Below are positions 23,128-31,525 of a stretch of DNA of 64,000 nucleotides, piece by piece. Numbering within the stretch: the stretch's first letter is position 1; each line of letters starts with the position of its first letter. The notes beneath the pieces are model-generated. The model was not told the DNA's origin. It worked only from the letters and a program-made list of their open reading frames with translations, and searched no databases. Source of the stretch: Janthinobacterium sp. PAMC25594. GTDB lineage: Bacteria; Pseudomonadota; Gammaproteobacteria; Burkholderiales; Burkholderiaceae_D. A program made the position numbers and the translations under genes. The DNA is taken from NCBI RefSeq assembly GCF_019443505.1, contig NZ_CP080377.1, forward strand, positions 2,976,001 to 3,040,000. The letters are read 5' to 3'.

Positions 23128-25466
23128 CTCCGGCGCCGCTCACCACCTGGCGCGCCATCTGGCTGCTGACCCGCTTGCGTCTGCAACGCCTGCTCAACGT
23201 CAGCGGCCGCGGACTGGCCTTCAAGAAGACCCGGCAGGGCCGCCCCGCCACGCCGGGCAAGAAACGGGGCCGCTGGCTGCTGGGCGTGCTGCTGTTCCTG
23301 CCCATGTTGTTTTCCTTCGGCACTATCGCGCGCCATGGCGTACTCAACATGCACTGCCTGCTCGACCAGGTGGCGGCCTGCCAGGCGCAAGGCAGCATGC
23401 AGGCGGGCGAACGCCTGCTGGCGCCCGTCATCGCCGAATTGATCGGGCACCCGTTCAGTACGGCGCTGGCAGGCGGCCTGGCCCTGCAATTGATGCTGCT
23501 GTGGCTGGTCAGCGTGTTGTTGCCACTAGGCATGGGCGAGCTGTCGAAACCGGACTGGGACCTGGAATGGCTGGTCACCTTGCCGGTCGACAAAGCCACG
23601 CTGCTGTGGGCGCGCGTGCTCGAACGCACGGTCGTCAATCCGGCCGGCCTGCTGGCCTTGTGGCCCAGCATCACCATGATCGCCTGGTATTCGGGCCAGG
23701 GCTGGCTTTCTCCGCTGTCCGGGCTGGCGGCCAGCCTGCTCCTGCTGGCCCTGGCGGCCATGCTGCGCACCCTGGTCGATACGGGCTTGCGCCTGTCGCT
23801 CAGTCCGGCCCGACTGGGCAACCTGCAAGCGCTGCTGTCGGTGGCCGGCCTGTTTCCCATGTATATGGGCATGTCCTTTGGCATGGGCGCGGGCGGCTTT
23901 GCCCATGGCTGGGCCGCAGCCATGCCCGCCTGGAGCAGCTGGACGCCGCCCGGCCTGCTGGTGCGCGTGCTCAATGCCGCCAGCCCGGCGACCGCGCTGC
24001 TGCCGGCCGGCCTGCTGCTGGCGCAAGTGCTGCTGTTGATGTGGCTGGGCATGGCGATGCTGCGCCGCCAGTTGCGCCACGGCGTCGTGGGCGCGGGCCA
24101 GCGCGAAGCGAGCCGCAAGCGTTCCCCGGCGGCGCTGCCCGCTGGCCAGTGGCGCGCCCGCATCGGCACGGTGATCCAGCGCCGCGAATTGATCCTGCTG
24201 ATGCGCGATCGTAATTTCATGGTGCAAACCCTGCTGATGCCGCTGCTGATCCTCGGCGGCCAGGCTCTTTTTTCGGGCCAGGCGCGCGACCTGCATGCGC
24301 TGCTAGCCAGCCCCGCCCTGCTGGCATCGACCGGCTTTTTCCTCGGCAGCTATGTGCTGATGATGTCGGCCTTCCAGACCCTGAACAAGGAAGGCGGCGC
24401 GCTGTGGCTGCTGTACACGTTTCCCGTTTCCGTTGAGCAGGCGCTGCGGCAAAAGGCGCAATTGTGGGCCGTGCTGGCCCTGCTGTATCCACTCATCCTG
24501 TTTGGCGCGGCGCTGGCCTGGCTGCCCGCATGGCGCTGGGACATGGCGGGACTGATGCTGCTGGCCCTGGCCGGCATTCCCCTGTATTCGATGATCGCCG
24601 TGGCGCTGGGGGTGTTTGCCAGCGATCCGCTGGCCACCGAAGCGACGGCGAAGATACGTCCCACCTATATGTACCTGTATTTGCTGCTGACCAGCTTGTA
24701 CCTCGCCGCGCTGGCGGCCGGCAGCATGGCGCAGCAACTGGTGTTTGTCGTGCTGACGGTCGCGCTGGCCCTGGCACTGTGGCAAAAGGCGCGCGACGAG
24801 CTGCCGTACCTGCTCGATCCGGCCGCCTCGCCGCCGGCCAGGGTCTCGGCGGCGGACGGCTTGATCGCCGCCATGCTGTTTTTCACCCTGCAGACACTGG
24901 CCTTGATCCTGCTCAAGGATACGGCCGGTGCAACGCTGGCGCACGTGGCCATCGCCTTCGGCGCGGCCGGCGCGCTTACGTATGTGCTGGTGCGCCTCGT
25001 CTACTGGCGCAGCAAGACGGCAGGCGTGCCGCGCATCGGGCCGGGCCGGCAAGCGTGGCGTCGGGGCGCGGCAGCCGCGCTGCTGGCGGCCCTCTTCGGC
25101 ATCGGCTACCTGGCCATCGTGCAAGCCTGCGGCTGGTCACCCGCGCGCGCGCCGCTGGCGGCCGGGGCGGGCTGGGACGGGATATGGCTGGCAGGACTGA
25201 TGCTGCTGGCTGCGCCCCTGTGCGAGGAATTCATTTTCCGTGGCCTGATCCAGGGCGGCCTGCGCCGCTCGCTACCCGCCTGGCAGGCGATCGGCATCGG
25301 CGCGGCCATCTTTGCCATCGTGCATCCGCCTGTCTCCATGCTGCCCGTCTTCGTGCTGGGCCTGTGTGCGGGCACCGCCTATGAACGCAGCCGTTCGCTG
25401 CTGGCGCCCATGCTCACGCACGCGCTCTACAACGCGGCCATCCTCGCGGTGCAACTCTATGCATGA
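23124..25466 (+). CDS. ABC exporter permease fused to a CPBP intramembrane protease
   Basis: The 780-residue protein has two parts. About residues 1-600 are an ABC-2-type permease with many hydrophobic segments, paired with the upstream ATPase. About residues 630-780 are a CPBP (CAAX protease/Abi) domain with all three signatures: EE-x3-R in CEEFIFRG (E701, E702), F-x3-H in FAIVHPP, and H-x3-N in HALYNAA. These are the metal-binding and catalytic residues of glutamic-type intramembrane proteases such as Rce1. The fusion suggests export coupled to processing of a peptide or lipidated substrate. No bacteriocin gene is visible nearby. Confidence 0.85.
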   Translation: MTPAPLTTWRAIWLLTRLRLQRLLNVSGRGLAFKKTRQGRPATPGKKRGRWLLGVLLFLPMLFSFGTIARHGVLNMHCLLDQVAACQAQGSMQAGERLLAPVIAELIGHPFSTALAGGLALQLMLLWLVSVLLPLGMGELSKPDWDLEWLVTLPVDKATLLWARVLERTVVNPAGLLALWPSITMIAWYSGQGWLSPLSGLAASLLLLALAAMLRTLVDTGLRLSLSPARLGNLQALLSVAGLFPMYMGMSFGMGAGGFAHGWAAAMPAWSSWTPPGLLVRVLNAASPATALLPAGLLLAQVLLLMWLGMAMLRRQLRHGVVGAGQREASRKRSPAALPAGQWRARIGTVIQRRELILLMRDRNFMVQTLLMPLLILGGQALFSGQARDLHALLASPALLASTGFFLGSYVLMMSAFQTLNKEGGALWLLYTFPVSVEQALRQKAQLWAVLALLYPLILFGAALAWLPAWRWDMAGLMLLALAGIPLYSMIAVALGVFASDPLATEATAKIRPTYMYLYLLLTSLYLAALAAGSMAQQLVFVVLTVALALALWQKARDELPYLLDPAASPPARVSAADGLIAAMLFFTLQTLALILLKDTAGATLAHVAIAFGAAGALTYVLVRLVYWRSKTAGVPRIGPGRQAWRRGAAAALLAALFGIGYLAIVQACGWSPARAPLAAGAGWDGIWLAGLMLLAAPLCEEFIFRGLIQGGLRRSLPAWQAIGIGAAIFAIVHPPVSMLPVFVLGLCAGTAYERSRSLLAPMLTHALYNAAILAVQLYA

Positions 25467-25538
25467 GCATGGGCAAGTTTGTTAGAATCGCACACGTTTC
25501 CGTCCGTATCCCAACCCCTGACTACGCACAGATCCCGC

Positions 25539-27191
25539 ATGCATCCACGCTTGTTCGCACCCTTTGTCCTCGTTGCACTGCTGAGCGGCTGCACGGTACT
25601 CGCCCTGCGCCCCAACAGCGGCGTCGAAAACCGTACGTTTGCCGTGCAGGAAACCCCGCGCCTGCGCATCGACGCGCCCAAGGCGCGCATCCAGAATCCC
25701 ATGCCCAGCGACCACTTCATCGGCATCGCCCTGTCCGGCAGTGGCAGCCGCGCCGCCAATTTCTCGGCCGCCTCGCTGGAGCAGTTGGAAGAGTTCGGTC
25801 TCGTCAGCGGCGCCTCCGCCATCTCCGGCGTCTCGGGCGGCGCCATCGCGGGCGGCTACTATGCGCTGCATGGCAAGCAAACGGACTGGCCCTTGCTGCG
25901 CAGCAAACTGAAAACGGATTTCTTCGGCCAGACCATTCTGAAACCCGCCAACCTGACGACGATGTTGCTGACGAATAAGACGCGCACCTCGTTCCTGTCC
26001 GACGTGCTGGACGATGTGCTGTACGACAAAAAAACCTACCAGGACTTGCCGCACGACGGCCCCATCTTCCTGGCCAACGCGACGGACGCCACCGATGGCG
26101 GCAAGCGCGTGGTGTTTTCCTATGAGTATTTTTATAACACCCTGCATTCGCCGATCCAGGATATCCGCCTGGCCACGGCCGTGGCCACCTCGGCCGCCTT
26201 TCCCGGCGTGTTCGATTCCGTCACCTTCGAGCGTTTCCGCCCGAAAAACAGTTTCGTGCCGGAACTCGGTTCCGAATCGCGCGAATCGCCGTCCTACGTG
26301 CACCTGTTCGACGGCGGCGCGGCCGACAACCTGGGCGTGGAAACCCTGTGGGACGTGGCCCTGACGCAGCTGTACGGCAACGACATGGCCGTCGTGCCGC
26401 CGCGCCTGAACAGCAAGCCCTTCATCCTCATTGCCATCGATGCCAACGCGCCCAATTCCAGCGCCGTGTTCGAAAAGATGTCGGACGAGCGCCAGCCGCT
26501 GGACCGCATCTTCAACAAGAATATCTACGATGCCGTCGACGCCCTGTTTTCGCGCCAGCGCAAGGAAAACCTCGTCAAGATGGGCTTTGGGCAAGCCCGC
26601 TTCGATACCATCACGCATGAAAACTTTGGCGACCTGAGCCAGAAATTCGTCAAGGGCAAGCGCACCTCGGCCTTTGCCATTCCCGTGCTGTGCCGGCCCC
26701 ATCTGGGCCAGTACCGCTGCGAAGTCGATGCGGCCGATCCCCTGCCGGGCCAGATCCGCACGCGGCTGGAAGGCTTTGCCTGGCATATTTCCATCGACCA
26801 GATCGCCTCGCTGGCGCTGCGCCTGTCCAGCGGCGATGCGCAAATCGATGGCGCGCGCAAGGAAGAGCGCGCCGCCCTCGTCAAGCTGCAGCGCCTGGCC
26901 ACGCAGACGAAAACCCATCTGAAGCTGACGGGCCCGGAAAATTGCAGCCCGGACGTCCTGCAATCGGCCCTGTACAGCGCCGCGCGCGTGCTGATCCTCG
27001 ACGACGAGGAATCGCGCTTCGCCCTGTGCGACTACATGCTGGCGGGCCAGCTGATCAATGACGACACCGTCTGCAAGCAGCGCTACGTGCACGCCGTGCC
27101 CCGCTTCGCCATCGAAAGCGAAGACTTGCAGTACCGTAACCTGAGTTCGGACGGCAATTCCGTGAACGTGCCGATACGCTGCAAGAAGTGA
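25539..27191 (+). CDS. Patatin-like phospholipase lipoprotein
   Basis: The 550-residue product begins MHPRLFAPFVLVALLSGC, a lipoprotein signal with Cys18. The patatin core has the oxyanion stretch ALSGSGSRAANF, the nucleophile elbow GVSGG (Ser99) and the dyad Asp in LFDGGAADNLG. This is a Ser-Asp lipid hydrolase exposed to the periplasm or outer membrane. The long C-terminal region (after about residue 300) has several Cys residues and no familiar domain. I chose the ATG at 25539 because it starts directly at the signal peptide; an in-frame start at 25479 would precede it with a non-signal sequence. Confidence 0.88.
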   Translation: MHPRLFAPFVLVALLSGCTVLALRPNSGVENRTFAVQETPRLRIDAPKARIQNPMPSDHFIGIALSGSGSRAANFSAASLEQLEEFGLVSGASAISGVSGGAIAGGYYALHGKQTDWPLLRSKLKTDFFGQTILKPANLTTMLLTNKTRTSFLSDVLDDVLYDKKTYQDLPHDGPIFLANATDATDGGKRVVFSYEYFYNTLHSPIQDIRLATAVATSAAFPGVFDSVTFERFRPKNSFVPELGSESRESPSYVHLFDGGAADNLGVETLWDVALTQLYGNDMAVVPPRLNSKPFILIAIDANAPNSSAVFEKMSDERQPLDRIFNKNIYDAVDALFSRQRKENLVKMGFGQARFDTITHENFGDLSQKFVKGKRTSAFAIPVLCRPHLGQYRCEVDAADPLPGQIRTRLEGFAWHISIDQIASLALRLSSGDAQIDGARKEERAALVKLQRLATQTKTHLKLTGPENCSPDVLQSALYSAARVLILDDEESRFALCDYMLAGQLINDDTVCKQRYVHAVPRFAIESEDLQYRNLSSDGNSVNVPIRCKK

Positions 27192-27217
27192 GCTGCCTGT
27201 CACGACAAGGGTAACTC

Positions 27218-27231
27218 TTGATTGTAATCAA
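27218..27231 (+). promoter_or_regulatory. FNR/ANR box upstream of the zinc-ribbon membrane protein
   Basis: TTGATTGTAATCAA is a perfect match to TTGAT-N4-ATCAA. Its centre (27224.5) is 41.5 bases before a predicted start at 27266, and AAGAAT lies exactly at -12 to -7 (27254-27259). That spacing is the classic class II FNR-activated promoter, and the gene starts at 27341. Confidence 0.75.
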
Positions 27232-27340
27232 GACAGCCATGACGTCGAAGAAGAAGAATGCACTGTACGGCTGTTGCGGTGAATAAACCCATGCACCGCA
27301 GCCGCCTGGCCACCATTCCATTCATCGTGAAGGATAGCCC

Positions 27341-27838
27341 ATGTTTTGCACGGCATGCGGGACGCAGCAAGCGGAAGGCAAGACGCACTTTTGCGCCAAC
27401 TGTGGCGCGCGCAGTGACGCCGCCGAGGCACTGCCTGCCGGTGTGGCTGGCTGGAGTTGGGGCGCCTTCCTGCTGAACTGGATATGGGCGATCGGCAACC
27501 GCACGTGGATAGGCTTACTCGCACTGATCCCCTACGTTGGCATCGGGGTTGCCATCTGGCTGGGCATCAAAGGCCGTGAGATGGCCTGGAAAAATGGAAA
27601 ATGGCAAAGTGTTGAACACTTCAACCTGGTACAACGAAAGTGGTCGCAATGGGGCATCGGTCTTTCGCTTGTCATCGGCGTGATCAGCCTGTTGCTGTCT
27701 TTCGCCTTACTCGTATCGTGGTCGAAAGACATGAAGCGCGTTGACGCCAGCACCGTCGACACCCTCCTGGCGGCAGCGGAAACGTCCTCGCAAGAGGCCG
27801 CACAAGCGGCAATATGCCCCGCCGAAAGCGATGAGTAG
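27341..27838 (+). CDS. Zinc-ribbon membrane protein
   Basis: The 165-residue protein starts with a zinc ribbon: Cys3, Cys6 (FCTACG) and Cys18, Cys21 (FCANCG). It continues with hydrophobic segments around residues 45-75 and 105-128 and an acidic tail. A short WGAFLLNWIWAIGN stretch is typical of bacterial membrane proteins with an N-terminal zinc ribbon. ATG has AAGGA seven bases before it. The FNR box upstream predicts induction when oxygen is low. The function is unknown. Confidence 0.82.
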   Translation: MFCTACGTQQAEGKTHFCANCGARSDAAEALPAGVAGWSWGAFLLNWIWAIGNRTWIGLLALIPYVGIGVAIWLGIKGREMAWKNGKWQSVEHFNLVQRKWSQWGIGLSLVIGVISLLLSFALLVSWSKDMKRVDASTVDTLLAAAETSSQEAAQAAICPAESDE

Positions 27839-27857
27839 CGCCTCGCACGCGCGCAAA

Positions 27858-27887
27858 AAAGCCCGCATGATCGCTCGTGCGGGCTTT
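27858..27887. terminator. Bidirectional intrinsic terminator
   Basis: AAAGCCCGCA (27858-27867) and TGCGGGCTTT (27878-27887) pair around a ten-base loop. A run of six A residues precedes it, so it ends minus-strand transcripts (TTTTTT) as well as plus-strand ones. It lies between convergent genes. Confidence 0.85.
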
Positions 27888-27908
27888 AGCGCAAGGATTC
27901 CTGGCGCC

Positions 27909-27928
27909 CGGTTGATTTAAATCAACCG
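27909..27928. promoter_or_regulatory. 20-base palindrome containing an FNR-type box
   Basis: A perfect 20-base palindrome with the core TTGATTTAAATCAA (27912-27925), a perfect TTGAT-N4-ATCAA match. It overlaps the last codons of the YqaE-like gene (stop at 27917-27919). No promoter arrangement is evident, so it may be a stop-codon-embedded hairpin or a chance match; see findings. Confidence 0.4.
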
Positions 27929-28138
27929 ACTACGCCTGCGCATGTAGCTGCGGCTTAACGCACCTTCCAGTTCCTGCTCCGTTTTATGCTGGTTCACCGT
28001 GTACAGGGCCCACAGGGCCGCCGGCGCCCAGCCGATCACAGTGCACTGCAAGATCAAGGCGGCGGCACCGGCCAGCGGGCGCCCCAGCATGAAAAACGTG
28101 AGACACGGAAGTAGCAAGGCTATCAGCAATCGCATCAC
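27917..28138 (-). CDS. Small membrane protein, YqaE/Pmp3-like
   Basis: The 73-residue product has two hydrophobic segments (MMRLLIALLLPCLTFFML and AALILQCTVIGWAPAALWAL) and a basic C-terminus, the pattern of the YqaE/Pmp3 family: LLP near the start and a GW/GY-x-P-x-x-x-HALY-like block (GWAPAALWALYTV). Such proteins are linked with membrane stress tolerance. It follows the TerD-type genes on the same strand at about 90 bases. Confidence 0.75.
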   Translation of the reverse strand: MMRLLIALLLPCLTFFMLGRPLAGAAALILQCTVIGWAPAALWALYTVNQHKTEQELEGALSRSYMRRRSRLI

Positions 28139-28228
28139 GACATACTCTCCTTCAAAATAGAGCAGCGGACAAGGGCCGGTATCCGGTCCGTCCCCCGCCC
28201 GCTGCGTACTGCTCCTTACAACTACAAT

Positions 28229-28810
28229 TTATAGATGCACGGCAATCTGCGGCATCAGGTCGTCAAACGTGCGACCGTTGCCGTTTTCTCCGATGGCGTG
28301 CATCTTCCATTCGCCGTTATGGCGGTACAGCCTGGCCATGATCTGTGCCGTGTGGGTACCTTGCACAGACAGGTTGAAACGCGCGACTTCCTGGTTATTG
28401 CTGGCATTCAAGATGCGGCAATAGGCGTTTTCCACCTGCGAGAAGTTCTGGCCTGTAAAGCTGTTGACGGTGAAGACCAGGCTTTTCACGTTCGCCGGCA
28501 CTTTCGACAGATCGACATTGATCTGTTCGTCGTCGCCATCGCCCGCGCCCGTACGGTTGTCGCCCGTGTGAACGATGCTGCCGTCCTTGCTTTTCAGCTG
28601 GCGGAACCAGACGATGTCGGACGTGCTCTTGTTTTCATCGAACATGACGCACGACGCGTCCAGGTCGACGGCTTCCGTCTTCGAACCGAAACCGAGGAAA
28701 CCCTTGGTCTTGGCCGCATCCCAGCCCAGGCCCATGGTGATACGGGTCAGGGTGGCACCAGCTTCTTTGTCCAGAGAAATCTTCTGGCCTTTGCTCAAAT
28801 TGACAGACAT
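28229..28810 (-). CDS. TerD family protein
   Basis: Calcium-binding stress protein of the tellurite-resistance family, 193 residues. It starts MSVNLSKGQKISLDKEAG and has the Ca-binding block HTGDNRTGAGDGDDEQI, as well as DLDASCVMFDE. The ATG at 28810 has AGGAG nine bases before it; another ATG two codons earlier is too close to that site. Cytoplasmic. It is one of two TerD paralogues in the cluster. The exact function of TerD proteins is not settled; they are tied to tellurite, phage and envelope stress. Confidence 0.93.
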   Translation of the reverse strand: MSVNLSKGQKISLDKEAGATLTRITMGLGWDAAKTKGFLGFGSKTEAVDLDASCVMFDENKSTSDIVWFRQLKSKDGSIVHTGDNRTGAGDGDDEQINVDLSKVPANVKSLVFTVNSFTGQNFSQVENAYCRILNASNNQEVARFNLSVQGTHTAQIMARLYRHNGEWKMHAIGENGNGRTFDDLMPQIAVHL

Positions 28811-28848
28811 ACGCATTGCTCCTGTTTGGTTGGTTGCATTAACTGCTC

Positions 28849-29556
28849 TTACGCCGGCTTGCTTTGCGTCCAGGCGAGGAAGGCCGCGCGGTTGCGCGAG
28901 CACACGAGGATTTTTCCCGTGCCTGAAAATTTCAGCACTACGCCCTCGCCGCTGGTCTGGCTATTGATCAAATTGCCCAGAAAGCCGCCGCTGCTGCCGG
29001 TCGTCATGGAAATTTCGTATTGCAGGCGGTTATCCCAGCACACGACGTGCGAGTTATCGATCACCACGTCCTTGCCAGGCGTCACTTCCAGTATCGACAT
29101 CGCGCCAAAACCGGAGACCGCCAACTGGCCGCTGCCTGCCGTCTCGGTGATGAAAAACCCACCGCTCTGGGCAAACAGCGCATTGCCAAGGCTTTGCGTG
29201 CGCACCTTCAATTCCACGCCAGCACTGGCCGCCACGAAGGCGCCGTCGCTGATCATGTATTGCTGGGCGCCAATCTCATTGCCCACATCCAGCACCCGCA
29301 TCGCGCCGGGCAAGGTGGGCGACAGCAGACAATCGCCGTCGCCCCGCATGGCCTCGATATGCTGCTGAAAGAACGATTCCCCGTTGGCAAAGGTGCGCAT
29401 CAACGCCGCACCTATGCCGCCAGTCATCTTGCCTTTCAGCTCAAGATTGGTTTCCATCATCACCATCGCGTTGGATTCGCAATAAATCTTCTCGCCCTTG
29501 GCCAGCGACACATGCAGGAACGGGTCGACATCCCCGGTAATAGTAAAAACTGGCAT
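28849..29556 (-). CDS. TIGR00266/AIM24-like protein
   Basis: The 235-residue product consists of beta-rich repeats with many Gly residues: MPVFTITGDVDPFLHVSLAKG, then GGIGAALMRTFANGESFF, and GAMSILEVTPGKDVVIDN. This matches the TIGR00266/AIM24 family, trimeric beta-prism-like proteins that often sit inside ter clusters. It lies between two terD genes on the same strand, with gaps of 38 and 73 bases. Confidence 0.88.
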   Translation of the reverse strand: MPVFTITGDVDPFLHVSLAKGEKIYCESNAMVMMETNLELKGKMTGGIGAALMRTFANGESFFQQHIEAMRGDGDCLLSPTLPGAMRVLDVGNEIGAQQYMISDGAFVAASAGVELKVRTQSLGNALFAQSGGFFITETAGSGQLAVSGFGAMSILEVTPGKDVVIDNSHVVCWDNRLQYEISMTTGSSGGFLGNLINSQTSGEGVVLKFSGTGKILVCSRNRAAFLAWTQSKPA

Positions 29557-29629
29557 TCAACTGTTCCTTCCTTGACGATGATGCTGATGGCGGCGGCCCG
29601 CACCGCGGACCGCCTTTGCTATTGACGAC

Positions 29630-30205
29630 TTAGACGCCGACGCCGAACGAGGCAGCCAAAGGGCCTAAACCGCCCTTGTAACCCTGGCCGATGGCCTTGA
29701 ATTTCCAATCGGCGCCATTGCGGTAGATTTCACCGAAGACCATCGCCGTTTCCGCCGAACCGTCTTCCGACAGGTCGAAGCGGGCGATTTCCGTGTTGCC
29801 GTTGGCGTTGACGCAACGCACGTAGGCCTTCGATACCATACCAAAGTTTTGCTTGCGCGCTTCGGCATCGTGAATCGTGACGCAGACGGCGATCTTGTCG
29901 ATCTCGGCTGGCACCGTGGCCAGGTCGACGATGACGGTTTCATCATCGCCATCACCGGCGCCGGTGGTGTTGTCGCCCGAGTGGGTGACGGAACCGTCGC
30001 TCGACTTCAGGTTGTTGTAAAAAATCATGTCGACGTCGGCGCGAACCTTGCCGTCGGCCTTCAGCAGGAAGATCGAACCGTCGATGTCGAATGCGGCGCC
30101 GTCGGTGGCGCGGGCATCCCAGCCCAGGCCGATGATCATCTTCGAAATGCCGGGGGCTTCCTTGCTCAGGTTGACGTTGCCGCCTTTTTGCAGACTGATT
30201 GCCAT
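29630..30205 (-). CDS. TerD family protein
   Basis: Second TerD paralogue, 191 residues, starting MAISLQKGGNVNLSKEAPG. It has the Ca-binding block HSGDNTTGAGDGDDETV and CVTIHDAEARKQNFG, which is closer to the TerD/TerE subgroup than the other copy. The ATG is preceded by AGGAGAAA. It lies between the DUF475 gene and the TIGR00266 gene. Confidence 0.93.
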   Translation of the reverse strand: MAISLQKGGNVNLSKEAPGISKMIIGLGWDARATDGAAFDIDGSIFLLKADGKVRADVDMIFYNNLKSSDGSVTHSGDNTTGAGDGDDETVIVDLATVPAEIDKIAVCVTIHDAEARKQNFGMVSKAYVRCVNANGNTEIARFDLSEDGSAETAMVFGEIYRNGADWKFKAIGQGYKGGLGPLAASFGVGV

Positions 30206-30336
30206 GATGTATTTCTCCTATGTGGGTTGTGTATGACCAAACACCTGGCGCCCTCCACCGGCCTGACTCCCCAGGCCGGCGGCGACGCTTGCTACAACTT
30301 GCCGACAAACGGGTGTAGTCGTTTGTCGCGCATTCT

Positions 30337-31410
30337 TTACACTGCCTTGACCGGCTCCAGCGCTTGCGTCTGGCCTTCTTCGAGGGCCATCCTGCGCTTG
30401 TGGCGGATCGACGACCACAGCGAGGCGAGAATGAAGGCCACCCCGATCAGACCCGTGAAGATCTCGGGAATGTGGAACTTCATGCTGACCAACATGATCA
30501 CGGCCAGGATACCGATCGCATAGTGCGCGCCGTGCTCCAGATAAACGAACTCGTCGAGCGTGCCCTTGCGCACCAGGAACACCGTCATCGAACGCACAAA
30601 CATCGCGCCGATTGCCAGGCCCAGCATGATGATCACGACATCCTTGGTGATGGCAAACGCGCCGATCACACCGTCAAAGCTGAACGAGGCGTCGAGCACT
30701 TCCAGGTACAGGAAGCCGCCGATACCGCCGCGCTTGATGATGTCGCCCATGTTGCCGTCGCCGTTATCGCCTTCCAGCAAGCCGCTGATCACATCGACGC
30801 CCACGTAGGTCAAAATACCCCACAGACCGGCCGTCAGGACCACCAGTTTCTGGCCTTCGTCGATCATCGACAGGCTGGCCATCAGGGTGCCCAGCGCGAT
30901 CATCACGGAAATCGACGAGATCTTGCCCAGCGCGCCCAGTTTTTCTTCAATACGGCCCAGCCAGTGCGTTTCTTTCTCCGAGTCCAGCAGGAAGTTCAGG
31001 AACACCAGCAGCAGGAAAATGCCGCCGAAAGCCGCCACTTCCGCGTGGTGATTCGTCAGGTGCATCGAATACTGTTCCGGATTGCTCAGGGCCAGATTCC
31101 ATACTTCCAGCAAGCCCAGGTCCGCCGCTTGCGCCACGATGACCAGCGGGAACAGCAGACGCATGCCGAAGACGGCGATGATGATGCCCACGCCCAGGAA
31201 CAGGTTCTGCCAGAACTTGTCCCAGTTCTTCAACACCGAGGCATTGACCACCGCGTTATCAAACGACAGCGAGACTTCCATCACGCTCAGGATCACCGCT
31301 ATGCCCAATGCCGACAGCATGGTCGACACGCCACCGTGCGTGTAACCCCACCAGGCGGAAATACCCAGGCAGATAAATGTCACTAGAAATGACACTCTGA
31401 AATGTTTCAT
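30337..31410 (-). CDS. DUF475/TerC-like integral membrane protein
   Basis: The 357-residue membrane protein has about nine hydrophobic segments. Acidic motifs in membrane segments, SVMEVSLSFDNAVVNA and EVLDASFSFDGVIGAF, mark it as a TerC-superfamily member of the DUF475 type. TerC proteins are implicated in metal (manganese, calcium) export or membrane insertion. Start is the ATG at 31410, preceded by AAGGGGA; the open frame continues upstream without a ribosome site. It is the first gene of the ter cluster and divergent from a NhaR-like regulator 115 bases away. Confidence 0.9.
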   Translation of the reverse strand: MKHFRVSFLVTFICLGISAWWGYTHGGVSTMLSALGIAVILSVMEVSLSFDNAVVNASVLKNWDKFWQNLFLGVGIIIAVFGMRLLFPLVIVAQAADLGLLEVWNLALSNPEQYSMHLTNHHAEVAAFGGIFLLLVFLNFLLDSEKETHWLGRIEEKLGALGKISSISVMIALGTLMASLSMIDEGQKLVVLTAGLWGILTYVGVDVISGLLEGDNGDGNMGDIIKRGGIGGFLYLEVLDASFSFDGVIGAFAITKDVVIIMLGLAIGAMFVRSMTVFLVRKGTLDEFVYLEHGAHYAIGILAVIMLVSMKFHIPEIFTGLIGVAFILASLWSSIRHKRRMALEEGQTQALEPVKAV

Positions 31411-31525
31411 CGATAGTTCCCCTTTATCCAAATTCAATGGAACGTAGTATAAGGACATGTGACACATTTAAAAATAGAAGATAATGGAAGCATTACTTCG
31501 TAAAAACAGAAGATAGGACCATGCG

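Noticed and set aside
25482..27203. A 573-codon open frame on the minus strand
   Set aside because: Antisense to the patatin-like lipoprotein, which shows the catalytic Ser and Asp motifs.
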